A stretch of 64,000 nt of DNA. Source: Nocardioides kribbensis. GTDB lineage: Bacteria > Actinomycetota > Actinomycetes > Propionibacteriales > Nocardioidaceae. Below the pieces are notes generated by a model. The model saw only the letters and a program-made list of their open reading frames with translations, was not told where the DNA came from and made no database searches. The stretch is from NCBI RefSeq assembly GCF_015070375.1, contig NZ_JADCLL010000002.1, forward strand, positions 372,001 to 436,000, read 5' to 3'. The translations under genes were made by a program, and so were the position numbers. This document shows, in pieces, positions 39,543-47,082 of this stretch; the stretch's first letter is position 1, and each line of letters begins with the position of its first letter.

Positions 39543-40763
39543 ATGAAGAAGGTCTCCCTCGCCGCGGCGTTCGCCGCGAGCGCCCTCGCCCTCTCCGCCT
39601 GCGGCGGCTCCGGCTCCTCCGGCAGCGCCGACGGCGAGATCATGATCGGTGCGGTCCACCCGCTCACCGGCGCCCTGGCCGGGGTCGGCTCGCTGATGAA
39701 CAACGGCGCCCAGATGGCCGTCGACGACATCAACGCCGCCGGCGGCATCGAGGCCCTCGACGGCGCCCAGCTCACCCTCGGCGAGGGCGACAGCAAGGGC
39801 GTGGCCGACAGCGGCCAGAGCGAGGCCCAGCGCCTGATCAGCGAGGGCGCGGTCGCCCTGGTCGGCACCTACCAGAGCGACGTCACCGCCAACGTCTCCG
39901 CCGTGGCCGAGCGCTCCGGCGTGCCGCTGGTCATCGACGTCGCGGTCGACGACTCGATCCTCGAGCAGGGCTACCAGAACACCTTCCGCATCCAGCCCAA
40001 CGCCACGAGCATGGGCACCGACGGCGCCAAGGCGCTCATCGCGCTGGCCGAGGCCAACGACGAGCCGATCGAGTCGGTCTCCTACATCCACATCGAGGGC
40101 GCCTTCGGCCAGAGCGTCTTCGACGCCTTCGCCGAGGAGGCCGAGGCCAACGGCGTGGAGGTGCTGGAGGAGGTCACCTACCCCGGCACCAACTTCACCG
40201 ACGCCACCACCCAGGTGCGCGAGGCCGCCGCGGCCGACCCCGACGTCATCGTCGCCACCGGCTACTACCCCGACAGCCTCCTCATCGCCCAGGCCGTCGA
40301 GGCCCTCGGCCCCGACGTCGACGCGGTCTACGGCGTGGCCAACGGCGGCTTCGACGACGGCGCCTTCCCCGGCGACGCCGGCCAGGCGGGCAACCAGGTG
40401 CTCAGCGCCAACTACCACTACGCCGCCACCGACGAGCGCGTGCAGGACATCCGCACCCGCTTCGAGGAGGAGTACGGCAAGCCCATGGAGACGGCCTCGA
40501 TGCTGTCCTACCAGGCCGTCGTCGTCATCGCCCAGGCCCTCGAGGAGGCCGGCTCCGACGACCCCGAGGCCGTGCGCGAGGCGCTCGCCGGCATCGAGGT
40601 CGACGACCCGCTGCTGGCCTTCGACGGCCCCATCACCTTCGACGAGACCGGGCAGAACGAGAACGCCACCGTCATCGTCATGCAGATCCAGGACGGCGAG
40701 GTCGAGCAGGTCTTCCCCGAGGACTTCACGACCAGCGAGCCCGTCTACCCGACCAACCGCTGA
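39543..40763 (+). CDS. livK: ABC transporter substrate-binding lipoprotein (LivK-like)
   Basis: A 406-residue periplasmic-binding-protein type 1 receptor. The signal peptide ends in a lipobox LSAC (C20) followed by a GGSGSSGS linker. The ligand-binding core shows IMIGAVHPLTGALAGVGSLM and AQMAVDDINAAGGI (first strand-helix), then ALVGTYQSDVTANVSAVAER and TFRIQPNATSMG. This family binds branched-chain amino acids but also aromatic acids, amides and urea. It is the first gene of a transporter/catabolic operon and is preceded by two dyad operators, which implies that the ligand is the pathway substrate. Confidence 0.93.
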   Translation: MKKVSLAAAFAASALALSACGGSGSSGSADGEIMIGAVHPLTGALAGVGSLMNNGAQMAVDDINAAGGIEALDGAQLTLGEGDSKGVADSGQSEAQRLISEGAVALVGTYQSDVTANVSAVAERSGVPLVIDVAVDDSILEQGYQNTFRIQPNATSMGTDGAKALIALAEANDEPIESVSYIHIEGAFGQSVFDAFAEEAEANGVEVLEEVTYPGTNFTDATTQVREAAAADPDVIVATGYYPDSLLIAQAVEALGPDVDAVYGVANGGFDDGAFPGDAGQAGNQVLSANYHYAATDERVQDIRTRFEEEYGKPMETASMLSYQAVVVIAQALEEAGSDDPEAVREALAGIEVDDPLLAFDGPITFDETGQNENATVIVMQIQDGEVEQVFPEDFTTSEPVYPTNR

Positions 40764-40798
40764 GGCGGCCCCCGCCGTCAGGAACGGATGACACCCGG

Positions 40799-41818
40799 AT
40801 GACAACGAGCCCCACCGCCACCGATCCCGGAGGCCCCACCATCGTGGAGCCCGACCGGGAGCGCCGCAGCCTGAAGCTGCCGGCGGCGCCCCTCTTCGTC
40901 CTGGCCGCCGTCGTGGTCGCGCTGGCCCTCGTCTACACCGTGGGCCAGCGCGAGACCGGCCTGGTCACCCAGTCGGTGGCCACCGGCCTCCTGCTCGGCG
41001 GGGTCTACGCCCTCGTCTCGGTCGGGCTCACGCTGATCTTCGGCGTGCTCGGCATCGTCAACTTCGCCCAGGGCGCCATGCTCACCATGGCGATGTTCCT
41101 GGTCTACGAGATGTCGACCTCCGGCGGCATCCCGGTCTACGTCGCGACGCTGCTGGCCGTGCCGGTGATGTTCCTCTTCGGCGTGCTGGTGCAGGCCACC
41201 CTGCTCAACAAGCTCACCATGGCCGGCAACGAGGAGGGCCCGCTGCTCATCACGCTCGGGCTCTCGCTGCTCATCGTCAACGTGCTGCTGATGATCTTCG
41301 GCGGCCGCCCGCTGCGCGTGCCGGGCTCGGTCAGCGGCCGCGTCGAGATCCTCGACGCGATCATGTCCTACGAGCGGCTCATCGCCTTCGGCGGAGCGCT
41401 GCTCGTGGCCGGGGCGCTCACCCTGCTGCTGCGCGGCACGTCCTTCGGCCTCTCCATCCGCGCGGTCTCCGCCAACACCCAAGGCGCCTCCCTGGTCGGC
41501 GTCGACGTCAGCCGGGTCTACGCCCTGACCTTCGGCATCGGCTCGGCCTGCGTGGCCGTGGCCGGCGGCCTCATGGCGCCCTTCCTCAGCCTGACCCCGT
41601 CGGTGGGCGAGCAGTTCACCATCCTCGCCTTCGTCATCGTCGTGCTCGGCGGCCTCGGCAACGTCGCCGGCGCCGTGGTCGGCGGGCTGATCATCGGCCT
41701 CGTGCAGACCGTCGGGGCGCTCTACCTGCCCGGCACCGGCTCGCTGATCCTGGTCTTCGGCGTCTTCGTCCTCGTCCTCTTCTTCCGCCCCCAGGGCATC
41801 TTCGGAGCGACCCGATGA
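40799..41818 (+). CDS. livH: Branched-chain amino acid-type ABC transporter permease LivH
   Basis: A 339-residue permease with about eight transmembrane segments. The family block GGVYALVSVGLTLIFGVLGI followed by VNFAQGAMLTMAMF is at the N-terminal side, and IRAVSANTQGASLVGVDVSR is the cytoplasmic loop that contacts the ATPase. The end has VIVVLGGLGNVAGAVVGG. About 35 residues precede the first helix. The ATG lies 35 bp after livK, and the stop overlaps the next start (ATGA). Confidence 0.93.
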   Translation: MTTSPTATDPGGPTIVEPDRERRSLKLPAAPLFVLAAVVVALALVYTVGQRETGLVTQSVATGLLLGGVYALVSVGLTLIFGVLGIVNFAQGAMLTMAMFLVYEMSTSGGIPVYVATLLAVPVMFLFGVLVQATLLNKLTMAGNEEGPLLITLGLSLLIVNVLLMIFGGRPLRVPGSVSGRVEILDAIMSYERLIAFGGALLVAGALTLLLRGTSFGLSIRAVSANTQGASLVGVDVSRVYALTFGIGSACVAVAGGLMAPFLSLTPSVGEQFTILAFVIVVLGGLGNVAGAVVGGLIIGLVQTVGALYLPGTGSLILVFGVFVLVLFFRPQGIFGATR

Positions 41819-42897
41819 GCGCCACCAGCACCGCCGGCACGCCCGGCACCCCCGACCCCGGCGCCACGCGCCGCCCCAGCGTCGGTCTCGACGACCCGCG
41901 CCTGAAGGACCGCTCCACCTCGCGCACCTACGCCGCGCTGGCGCTCATCGTCGCGCTGCTCGCCGTACTGCCCCTGCTCCTCGACGAGCAGACCGAGGCC
42001 GTGGCCATCCGCACCCTGATCTTCGCGATCCTGGCGGTGGGGTGGAACCTGATGAGCGGCTACGGCGGCATGTTCAGCTTCGGCCACGCCGCCTTCTTCG
42101 GCATCGGCGCCTACACCGACGCCTACCTCCTGGTCGAGCACGGCGTCTCGCCGTGGATCTCGATGCTGGTGGGCGCGACGATCTCCGCGGCCGCCGGCAC
42201 CCTCATCGCCTTCCTGTGCCTGCGCTACCGCCTGGCCGGGGCCTACTTCGCGCTGGCCACCTTCGCCTTCGCCCAGGTCTTCCTGCTCGCGGTGCAGAAC
42301 CTCGACTTCCTGCGCCGCACCGAGGGCTTCAACGTGCCCCTGCTGCTGGAGGACTCCTGGTCGATGATGCAGTTCGAGCAGGGCAGCCCGATCTACTTCT
42401 GGATCCCGCTCGCCGTGCTCGCCCTCGGCCTCTTCGGCACGGTCGCCTTCGTCAACTCCCGCGCGGGGCAGTACGTGCAGGCCGTGCGCGACGACGAGGT
42501 CGCCGCCGCCTCCCTCGGCATCCGCGTCATGCGCTACCGCCTCGTCACCGTCGCGCTCAGCTGCGCCTTCACCTCGCTGGCCGGCGCCTTCTACACCCAG
42601 TACTACTTCTTCGTCGGCCCCGAGCAGGCCTTCGGCTCCGGGGTCTCGGTCAACGCGATCGTGCCCGCCGTCATCGGCGGCATCGGCACCGTCTTCGGCC
42701 CGCTCGTCGGCGCCCTGGTCGTCGGCCCGCTCTCGGAGTGGATCGCCCAGATCCTGCGCGACCCGCCGGAGTCCCTCGCCTTCCTCCAGGGCGTGACCGG
42801 CCTCGACGTCGCCATCTACGCCGCCCTGCTCGTCCTCATCGTGCTGTTCATGCCCAAGGGCATCTACGGCACCCTGCGCGATCGGTTCCGCTCATGA
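41815..42897 (+). CDS. livM: Branched-chain amino acid-type ABC transporter permease LivM
   Basis: A 360-residue permease. WNLMSGYGGMFSFGHAAFFG and IGAYTDAYLLV form the family-typical second/third helices, VRDDEVAAASLGIRVMRYRL is the coupling loop, and VIGGIGTVFGPLVGALVVGP closes the core. It has about nine transmembrane segments and a hydrophilic N-terminal tail of about 35 residues. It is joined to livH and livG by ATGA overlaps. Confidence 0.93.
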   Translation: MSATSTAGTPGTPDPGATRRPSVGLDDPRLKDRSTSRTYAALALIVALLAVLPLLLDEQTEAVAIRTLIFAILAVGWNLMSGYGGMFSFGHAAFFGIGAYTDAYLLVEHGVSPWISMLVGATISAAAGTLIAFLCLRYRLAGAYFALATFAFAQVFLLAVQNLDFLRRTEGFNVPLLLEDSWSMMQFEQGSPIYFWIPLAVLALGLFGTVAFVNSRAGQYVQAVRDDEVAAASLGIRVMRYRLVTVALSCAFTSLAGAFYTQYYFFVGPEQAFGSGVSVNAIVPAVIGGIGTVFGPLVGALVVGPLSEWIAQILRDPPESLAFLQGVTGLDVAIYAALLVLIVLFMPKGIYGTLRDRFRS

Positions 42898-43613
42898 CGC
42901 TGCTGCACGTGGAGTCGCTGACCAAGACCTTCGCCGGCCTCACCGCCGTGCGCGACGTCGACGTCGACGTCACCGACGGGGAGTTCCTCGGCATCGTCGG
43001 GCCCAACGGCGCGGGCAAGACCACGCTCTTCTCGCTGCTCGCCGGCCAGCTCGAGCCCACCCGCGGCCGCGTCGTCTTCGACGGCCAGGACATCACCGGC
43101 TGGGGGCCGGCCAAGGTCGCCTCCGTCGGGCTGGTGCGCACCTTCCAGCTGATGCGGCCCTTCGAGTCGATGAGCGTGCTCGACAACGTCGCCATCGCCG
43201 CCCACGGCCGCCACCGCTCCCGCAAGGCCGCGCGCCGCGCCGCGCTGGAGGTCATCGACCGGGTGCAGCTGGACCGCTACGTCCACTCCCCGTCGGGCAG
43301 CCTGCCCACCGCCGGCCTCAAGCGCCTCGAGCTCGCCCGCGCCCTGGCCCTCGAGCCGCGGCTGCTGCTGCTCGACGAGGTGCTCGCCGGGCTCGTGCCC
43401 GCCGAGCGCGCCCCCATGATCGAGCTGCTGCGCGAGATCCACGCCGACGGGATGACGGTGATGTTCGTGGAGCACATCATGGCCGCGGTCATGGCGCTCT
43501 CCGAGCGCCTGCTGGTCATGGCCGAGGGCGCCGAGCTCGCCCTCGGCGACCCCCACGAGGTCATCACCGACCCCCGGGTCGTCGAGGCCTACCTCGGAGA
43601 GGACTACGCATGA
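42894..43613 (+). CDS. livG: ABC transporter ATP-binding protein LivG
   Basis: A 239-residue ATPase. Walker A is GPNGAGKTT (about 39-47), the Q-loop RTFQLMRPFESMSVLDNVAI is typical of LivG, Walker B is LLLLDEVLAGL and the H-loop is MFVEHIM. The signature region reads LPTAGLKRLELARALA rather than the canonical LSGGQ; the S-G pair is replaced by T-A, which is unusual but occurs in LivG-like proteins with Y/T-G-x-x-x-x-L-E. Translationally coupled on both sides. Confidence 0.9.
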   Translation: MTLLHVESLTKTFAGLTAVRDVDVDVTDGEFLGIVGPNGAGKTTLFSLLAGQLEPTRGRVVFDGQDITGWGPAKVASVGLVRTFQLMRPFESMSVLDNVAIAAHGRHRSRKAARRAALEVIDRVQLDRYVHSPSGSLPTAGLKRLELARALALEPRLLLLDEVLAGLVPAERAPMIELLREIHADGMTVMFVEHIMAAVMALSERLLVMAEGAELALGDPHEVITDPRVVEAYLGEDYA

Positions 43614-44374
43614 GCACCCCCACTCCCACCCCGGGTACGGCGCCCGCGCCGCACCGCCCGCCGGGCGACTCCCTGCTGCAGCTGCGCGACCTGCACGCCG
43701 GCTATCGCCGCCTGGAGATCCTGCACGGCCTCGACCTGCACGTCGCGCGCGGCGAGATCGTCTCCCTCATCGGCGCCAACGGCGCGGGCAAGACCACCAC
43801 GCTGCGCGCCGTCGCCGGGCTGGTCTCGGTCACCGGCGGCGAGATCCTCTTCGACGGCGCCGCGGTGCACAAGATGAAGCCCCACCAGGTCGTGCGCGCC
43901 GGGCTCGTCCACGTGGCCCAGGACCGCGCCCTCTTCGGCGACCTCCAGGTCATTGAGAACCTCGAGATGGGCGCCTACTCCCAGCCCCGCTCCACGGTGA
44001 AGGCCTCCCTGGAGGAGGTCTTCGACCTCTTCCCGATCCTCGCCGCGCGGCGCGCCCAGAAGGCCGAGACCATGTCGGGCGGGCAGCAGCAGATGCTGGC
44101 CATCGGGCGGGCCATGATGGCGCGGCCCACCTGCCTGACCCTCGACGAGCCCTCGGTGGGCCTCGCGCCCAACCTGGTCGCCCAGGTGCTCGAGGCCATC
44201 GGCCGCATCCGTGACTCCGGGGTCACCGTGCTCATCGTGGAGCAGAACGCCTCGCAGGCCCTCGCCATCTCCGACCGCGCCTACGTCATCGAGAGCGGCG
44301 CCATCGTGCTCGAGGGCACCGGCGCCGAGCTGGCCGACGACCCGCGCGTGCGCGAGGCCTACCTCGGGGTCTGA
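43610..44374 (+). CDS. livF: ABC transporter ATP-binding protein LivF
   Basis: A 254-residue ATPase. Walker A is GANGAGKTTTLRAVAGL, the signature is TMSGGQQQMLAIGRAMM, Walker B is CLTLDEPSVGLAPN and the H-loop is LIVEQNASQAL. The signature here is canonical, unlike in its partner LivG. The N-terminus has about 25 Pro/Thr-rich residues before the domain. It completes the LivKHMGF importer; catabolic genes follow after 63 bp. Confidence 0.93.
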   Translation: MSTPTPTPGTAPAPHRPPGDSLLQLRDLHAGYRRLEILHGLDLHVARGEIVSLIGANGAGKTTTLRAVAGLVSVTGGEILFDGAAVHKMKPHQVVRAGLVHVAQDRALFGDLQVIENLEMGAYSQPRSTVKASLEEVFDLFPILAARRAQKAETMSGGQQQMLAIGRAMMARPTCLTLDEPSVGLAPNLVAQVLEAIGRIRDSGVTVLIVEQNASQALAISDRAYVIESGAIVLEGTGAELADDPRVREAYLGV

Positions 44375-44437
44375 CCCCGACCGCACAGCCCGACCGTCGG
44401 TCGAGGGGCGCGAGCAGAGAGAAGAGGAGGGGAGCGC

Positions 44438-44830
44438 GTGGAGTTCCTGGTGCACATCGAGATCGTCTGGCCGCCCGAGACGCCGGTCGAGCAGCGCGAG
44501 GAGGTCTTCGCCCGCGAGCTGGCCCAGGGCCAGCGCCTCGCCGCCGCCGGACAGCTGCGCCGGCTCTGGCGCATCCCGGGCCGCTGGGCCAACTGGAGCC
44601 TCTACGACGTCGCCGACGCCACCGAGCTGCACGCCTGCCTGACCTCGCTGCCGCTGCATCCGTGGATGGACATCACCGTCCACCCGCTCGCCGCGCACCC
44701 CAACGACCCCCGCGCCCTGGGCCTCGGCCCCGAGGCGCAGCCGCCCGGCGCGGCGACGGCGTACGCCGCCCCCGGCACGCCCGCACCGCCCGCCGGCCCG
44801 ACCCACCCGACCCAGGGAGACCCCGCCTGA
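44438..44830 (+). CDS. Muconolactone delta-isomerase-like protein
   Basis: A 130-residue protein. The first 95 residues match the small ferredoxin-like muconolactone isomerase fold: MEFLVHIEIVWPPETPVEQR, RLAAAGQLRRLWRIPGRWAN, WSLYDVADATELHACLTSLP and HPWMDITVHPLAAHPND. A Pro/Ala-rich tail of about 35 residues is extra. In the catechol branch this enzyme turns muconolactone into 3-oxoadipate enol-lactone, but no muconate cycloisomerase or ketoadipate gene is nearby, so it may isomerise a different lactone here. GAGGAGGGGAG upstream marks the GTG start. The TGATG junction couples it to the next gene. Confidence 0.82.
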   Translation: MEFLVHIEIVWPPETPVEQREEVFARELAQGQRLAAAGQLRRLWRIPGRWANWSLYDVADATELHACLTSLPLHPWMDITVHPLAAHPNDPRALGLGPEAQPPGAATAYAAPGTPAPPAGPTHPTQGDPA

Positions 44831-45603
44831 TGCGACTGCTCGCCATCACCCCCATCGTCGTCGACGACGCCGAGCTGGCCCGGCGCCAGGCGCGCTACGA
44901 CGCCCTCGCGCCCGCCGGCGTCACCGTCGTGCTCGAGCACCTCGACCCCGGCAGCTCCGGGGGAGGCGCGACGGGCGAGCCCGACGGCCAGACCCCGCGC
45001 CTGCCGCGCGCCCTCGACACCGCCGACGACGTGCGGGCCAGCGAGCGGGCGCTCCACGCCCGCTACGCCGCCGTCGACCCCACCGGCTGGGACGCCTACC
45101 TCCCCGACTGCGTGCTCGACCCGCTCGCCGACCTCGCCGAGGACGACGGCGAGGGGGCCGGGGGCGAGGGCCTGGCCGGGCTCGCGCGACCGGTGCTCGG
45201 CCTGGGCCGGCTCACCGCGGCCTTCGTCACCGGCCAGGGCGCCCGCCTCGGCGCCGTGGCCCGCAACGCCCCGATCGCGGCCGAGCTCGACCGCCGCCTG
45301 GGCCAGTACGCCGCCGCGACCGTCGCCCCGACCGCCGTGCTCGACCTGTCGGTCGACGACATCGCCGACGACGCCACCTGGGCCGCGGCGGTGGAGCGCG
45401 CCGTCGAGGACCTCGACTGCGACTTCGTGCTCAACGCGTGCTCGGCGGTCGACGTGGCCGAGCAGGCGCGGGCGCCGTACGTGCTCGACCCCACCGCCAC
45501 CGCCCTGGCCCTCCTCGGGCTGCGGGCGCGGGTGACCGGCCGGCTCGACGACCCCGGCCCGGCCGCGAACGCCGGCACCGCCGCGACGGGGGCGACCCGA
45601 TGA
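44830..45603 (+). CDS. Asp/Glu/hydantoin racemase family protein
   Basis: A 257-residue protein of the two-domain, PLP-independent racemase family, which uses two cysteines. MRLLAITPIVVDD, LDTADDVRASERALHARYA, WDAYLPDCVLDPLAD (first cysteine region) and CDFVLNACSAVDVAEQARAP (second cysteine region) can be recognised, although spacing differs from textbook hydantoin racemase. Maleate isomerase belongs to the same superfamily and is another option. It sits between the isomerase-like gene and the FAD oxidoreductase with ATGA-type overlaps at both ends. It may act with the hydantoinase-like enzyme at 25077-26570. Confidence 0.75.
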   Translation: MRLLAITPIVVDDAELARRQARYDALAPAGVTVVLEHLDPGSSGGGATGEPDGQTPRLPRALDTADDVRASERALHARYAAVDPTGWDAYLPDCVLDPLADLAEDDGEGAGGEGLAGLARPVLGLGRLTAAFVTGQGARLGAVARNAPIAAELDRRLGQYAAATVAPTAVLDLSVDDIADDATWAAAVERAVEDLDCDFVLNACSAVDVAEQARAPYVLDPTATALALLGLRARVTGRLDDPGPAANAGTAATGATR

Positions 45604-46958
45604 GCGCGGAGGGTCCCGACCTCGTCGTCGCCGGCGCCGGCGGCGGGCTGGTGGCCGCGCTGCGCGCCGCCTCGCTCGGCCTCTCGGTGCTGGTGGTGGA
45701 GCGCAACGAGCACTTCGCCCGCGGCAACAACACCGCCATGTCGACCGCGATGGTGCCCGGCGCCGGCACCCGCTGGCAGCGCGAGGCCGGGGTGGAGGAC
45801 TCCGCCGAGCGCTTCGTCGACGACATCCGCGCCAAGACCCACGGCCAGGCCGACGAGCGGCTCGCCGTGGCCCTGGCCGGGGTCAGCGCCCGGCTGGTGG
45901 AGTGGCTGGCCGACGAGGCCGGGCTGCCGCTCTCGCTGGTCACCGACTTCGGCTACCCCGGCCACTCCGCGCTGCGCTGCCACACCGTGCCCGGCCGCGC
46001 CGGGCAGGCGATGCTGGCCGACCTCGTGCGCGCCGCGCGCGCCAGCGACCTCGTCGACCTGCTCGTGCCGGCCCGGCTCGTCGACGTCGTGCTCGACCAC
46101 GACGGCGCGGTGTGCGAGGCCGTGGTCGAGACGCCCAACGGCGAGGAGCGCGTGCCGACCCGCGCCGTGCTGCTGGCCACCAACGGCTTCGGCGCCGACC
46201 GCCAGCTCGTGGCGCGCCACCTGCCCGAGATCGCCGGCGCGACCTACCACGGCAGCGAGGGCTCCACCGGCGACGCCCTGCGCCTGGGCGAGCGGCTCGG
46301 CGCGCAGACCGCCTACCTCGACTCCTACCAGGGCCACGCCGCCCTCACCCCCGCCGCCACCCTGGCCGGCTGGGCCACCGTCATGCACGGCGCCGTCGTC
46401 GTCGACACCACCGGGCGCCGCTTCGGCGACGAGACCACCGGCTACTCCGAGTACGCCGCGGCGCTCCAGGCCGCCGAGGGCGGGCGCGGCTGGCTGGTGC
46501 TCGACGAGCGGATCCACGAGGCGTGCCAGTCCTTCACCGACTACCGCGACACCGTCGAGTCGGGGGTCACCCGCACCGCCGCCGACGTGGCCGGGCTGGC
46601 CGCCGCGATCGACGTCGACGCCGGCGTGCTGGGCGCGACGCTCGAGGCGGCCCGCGCCGCGGCGAGCGGCGAGGCCGACGACCCGCACGGGCGCACGCGG
46701 TGGGAGGCGCCGCTGGCTGCGGCGTACCGCGCCGTGCCCGTCACGCCTGCGCTCTTCCACACCCAGGGCGGGCTGGTCGTCGACGAGCACGCCCGCGTGC
46801 AGCGCGCCGACGGCCCCGTGACCGGGCTCTACGCCGCCGGGGGCGCCGCCGCCGGTATCTCCGGGCACGGCGCCGCGGGCTACCTCGCCGGCAACGGCCT
46901 GCTCCCCGCCCTCGGGCTGTCGTTCCTCGCCGCCGAGCACGTGGTCGCGGGGCGCTGA
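45600..46958 (+). CDS. FAD-dependent oxidoreductase (fumarate reductase/succinate dehydrogenase flavoprotein-like)
   Basis: A 452-residue flavoprotein. The FAD-binding dinucleotide motif is LVVAGAGGGLVAALRAASLG with the closing acid in VLVVERN. RGNNTAMSTAMVPGAGTRWQ, AVLLATNGFGADRQLV and the C-terminal GLYAAGGAAAGISGHGAAGY match the fumarate-reductase/tricarballylate-dehydrogenase/3-ketosteroid-dehydrogenase superfamily. It would oxidise or reduce a C-C double bond next to a carboxylate or carbonyl. It is the last gene of the transporter operon and ends at the palindromic R5 repeat. The exact substrate cannot be named. Confidence 0.85.
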   Translation: MSAEGPDLVVAGAGGGLVAALRAASLGLSVLVVERNEHFARGNNTAMSTAMVPGAGTRWQREAGVEDSAERFVDDIRAKTHGQADERLAVALAGVSARLVEWLADEAGLPLSLVTDFGYPGHSALRCHTVPGRAGQAMLADLVRAARASDLVDLLVPARLVDVVLDHDGAVCEAVVETPNGEERVPTRAVLLATNGFGADRQLVARHLPEIAGATYHGSEGSTGDALRLGERLGAQTAYLDSYQGHAALTPAATLAGWATVMHGAVVVDTTGRRFGDETTGYSEYAAALQAAEGGRGWLVLDERIHEACQSFTDYRDTVESGVTRTAADVAGLAAAIDVDAGVLGATLEAARAAASGEADDPHGRTRWEAPLAAAYRAVPVTPALFHTQGGLVVDEHARVQRADGPVTGLYAAGGAAAGISGHGAAGYLAGNGLLPALGLSFLAAEHVVAGR

Positions 46959-46972
46959 GCCCGGGGGCGGCG

Positions 46973-47046
46973 CGTCTTACTGATCGTTGCGACTACTGGC
47001 AGGGCGTTGTGACGGTCAGGTAGTGGTCGCAACGGTCAGTAAGACG
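46973..47046. repeat. Long palindromic intergenic repeat, copy R5
   Basis: 74 bp; CGTCTTACTGATCGTTGCG pairs with CGCAACGGTCAGTAAGACG, with a few mismatches further in, around a centre carrying TGTGACGGTCA. It lies between the convergent FAD oxidoreductase and phosphoglucomutase genes. Confidence 0.82.
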
Positions 47047-47082
47047 CGGACGCGGCCGCGGACGCCGCTGCCGCGGCGGGGG

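Noticed and set aside
44438..44830. Part of a catechol/beta-ketoadipate operon
   Set aside because: Only the muconolactone-isomerase-like gene is present. No catechol dioxygenase, muconate cycloisomerase or ketoadipate gene is in the window, and the neighbours belong to a different chemistry.
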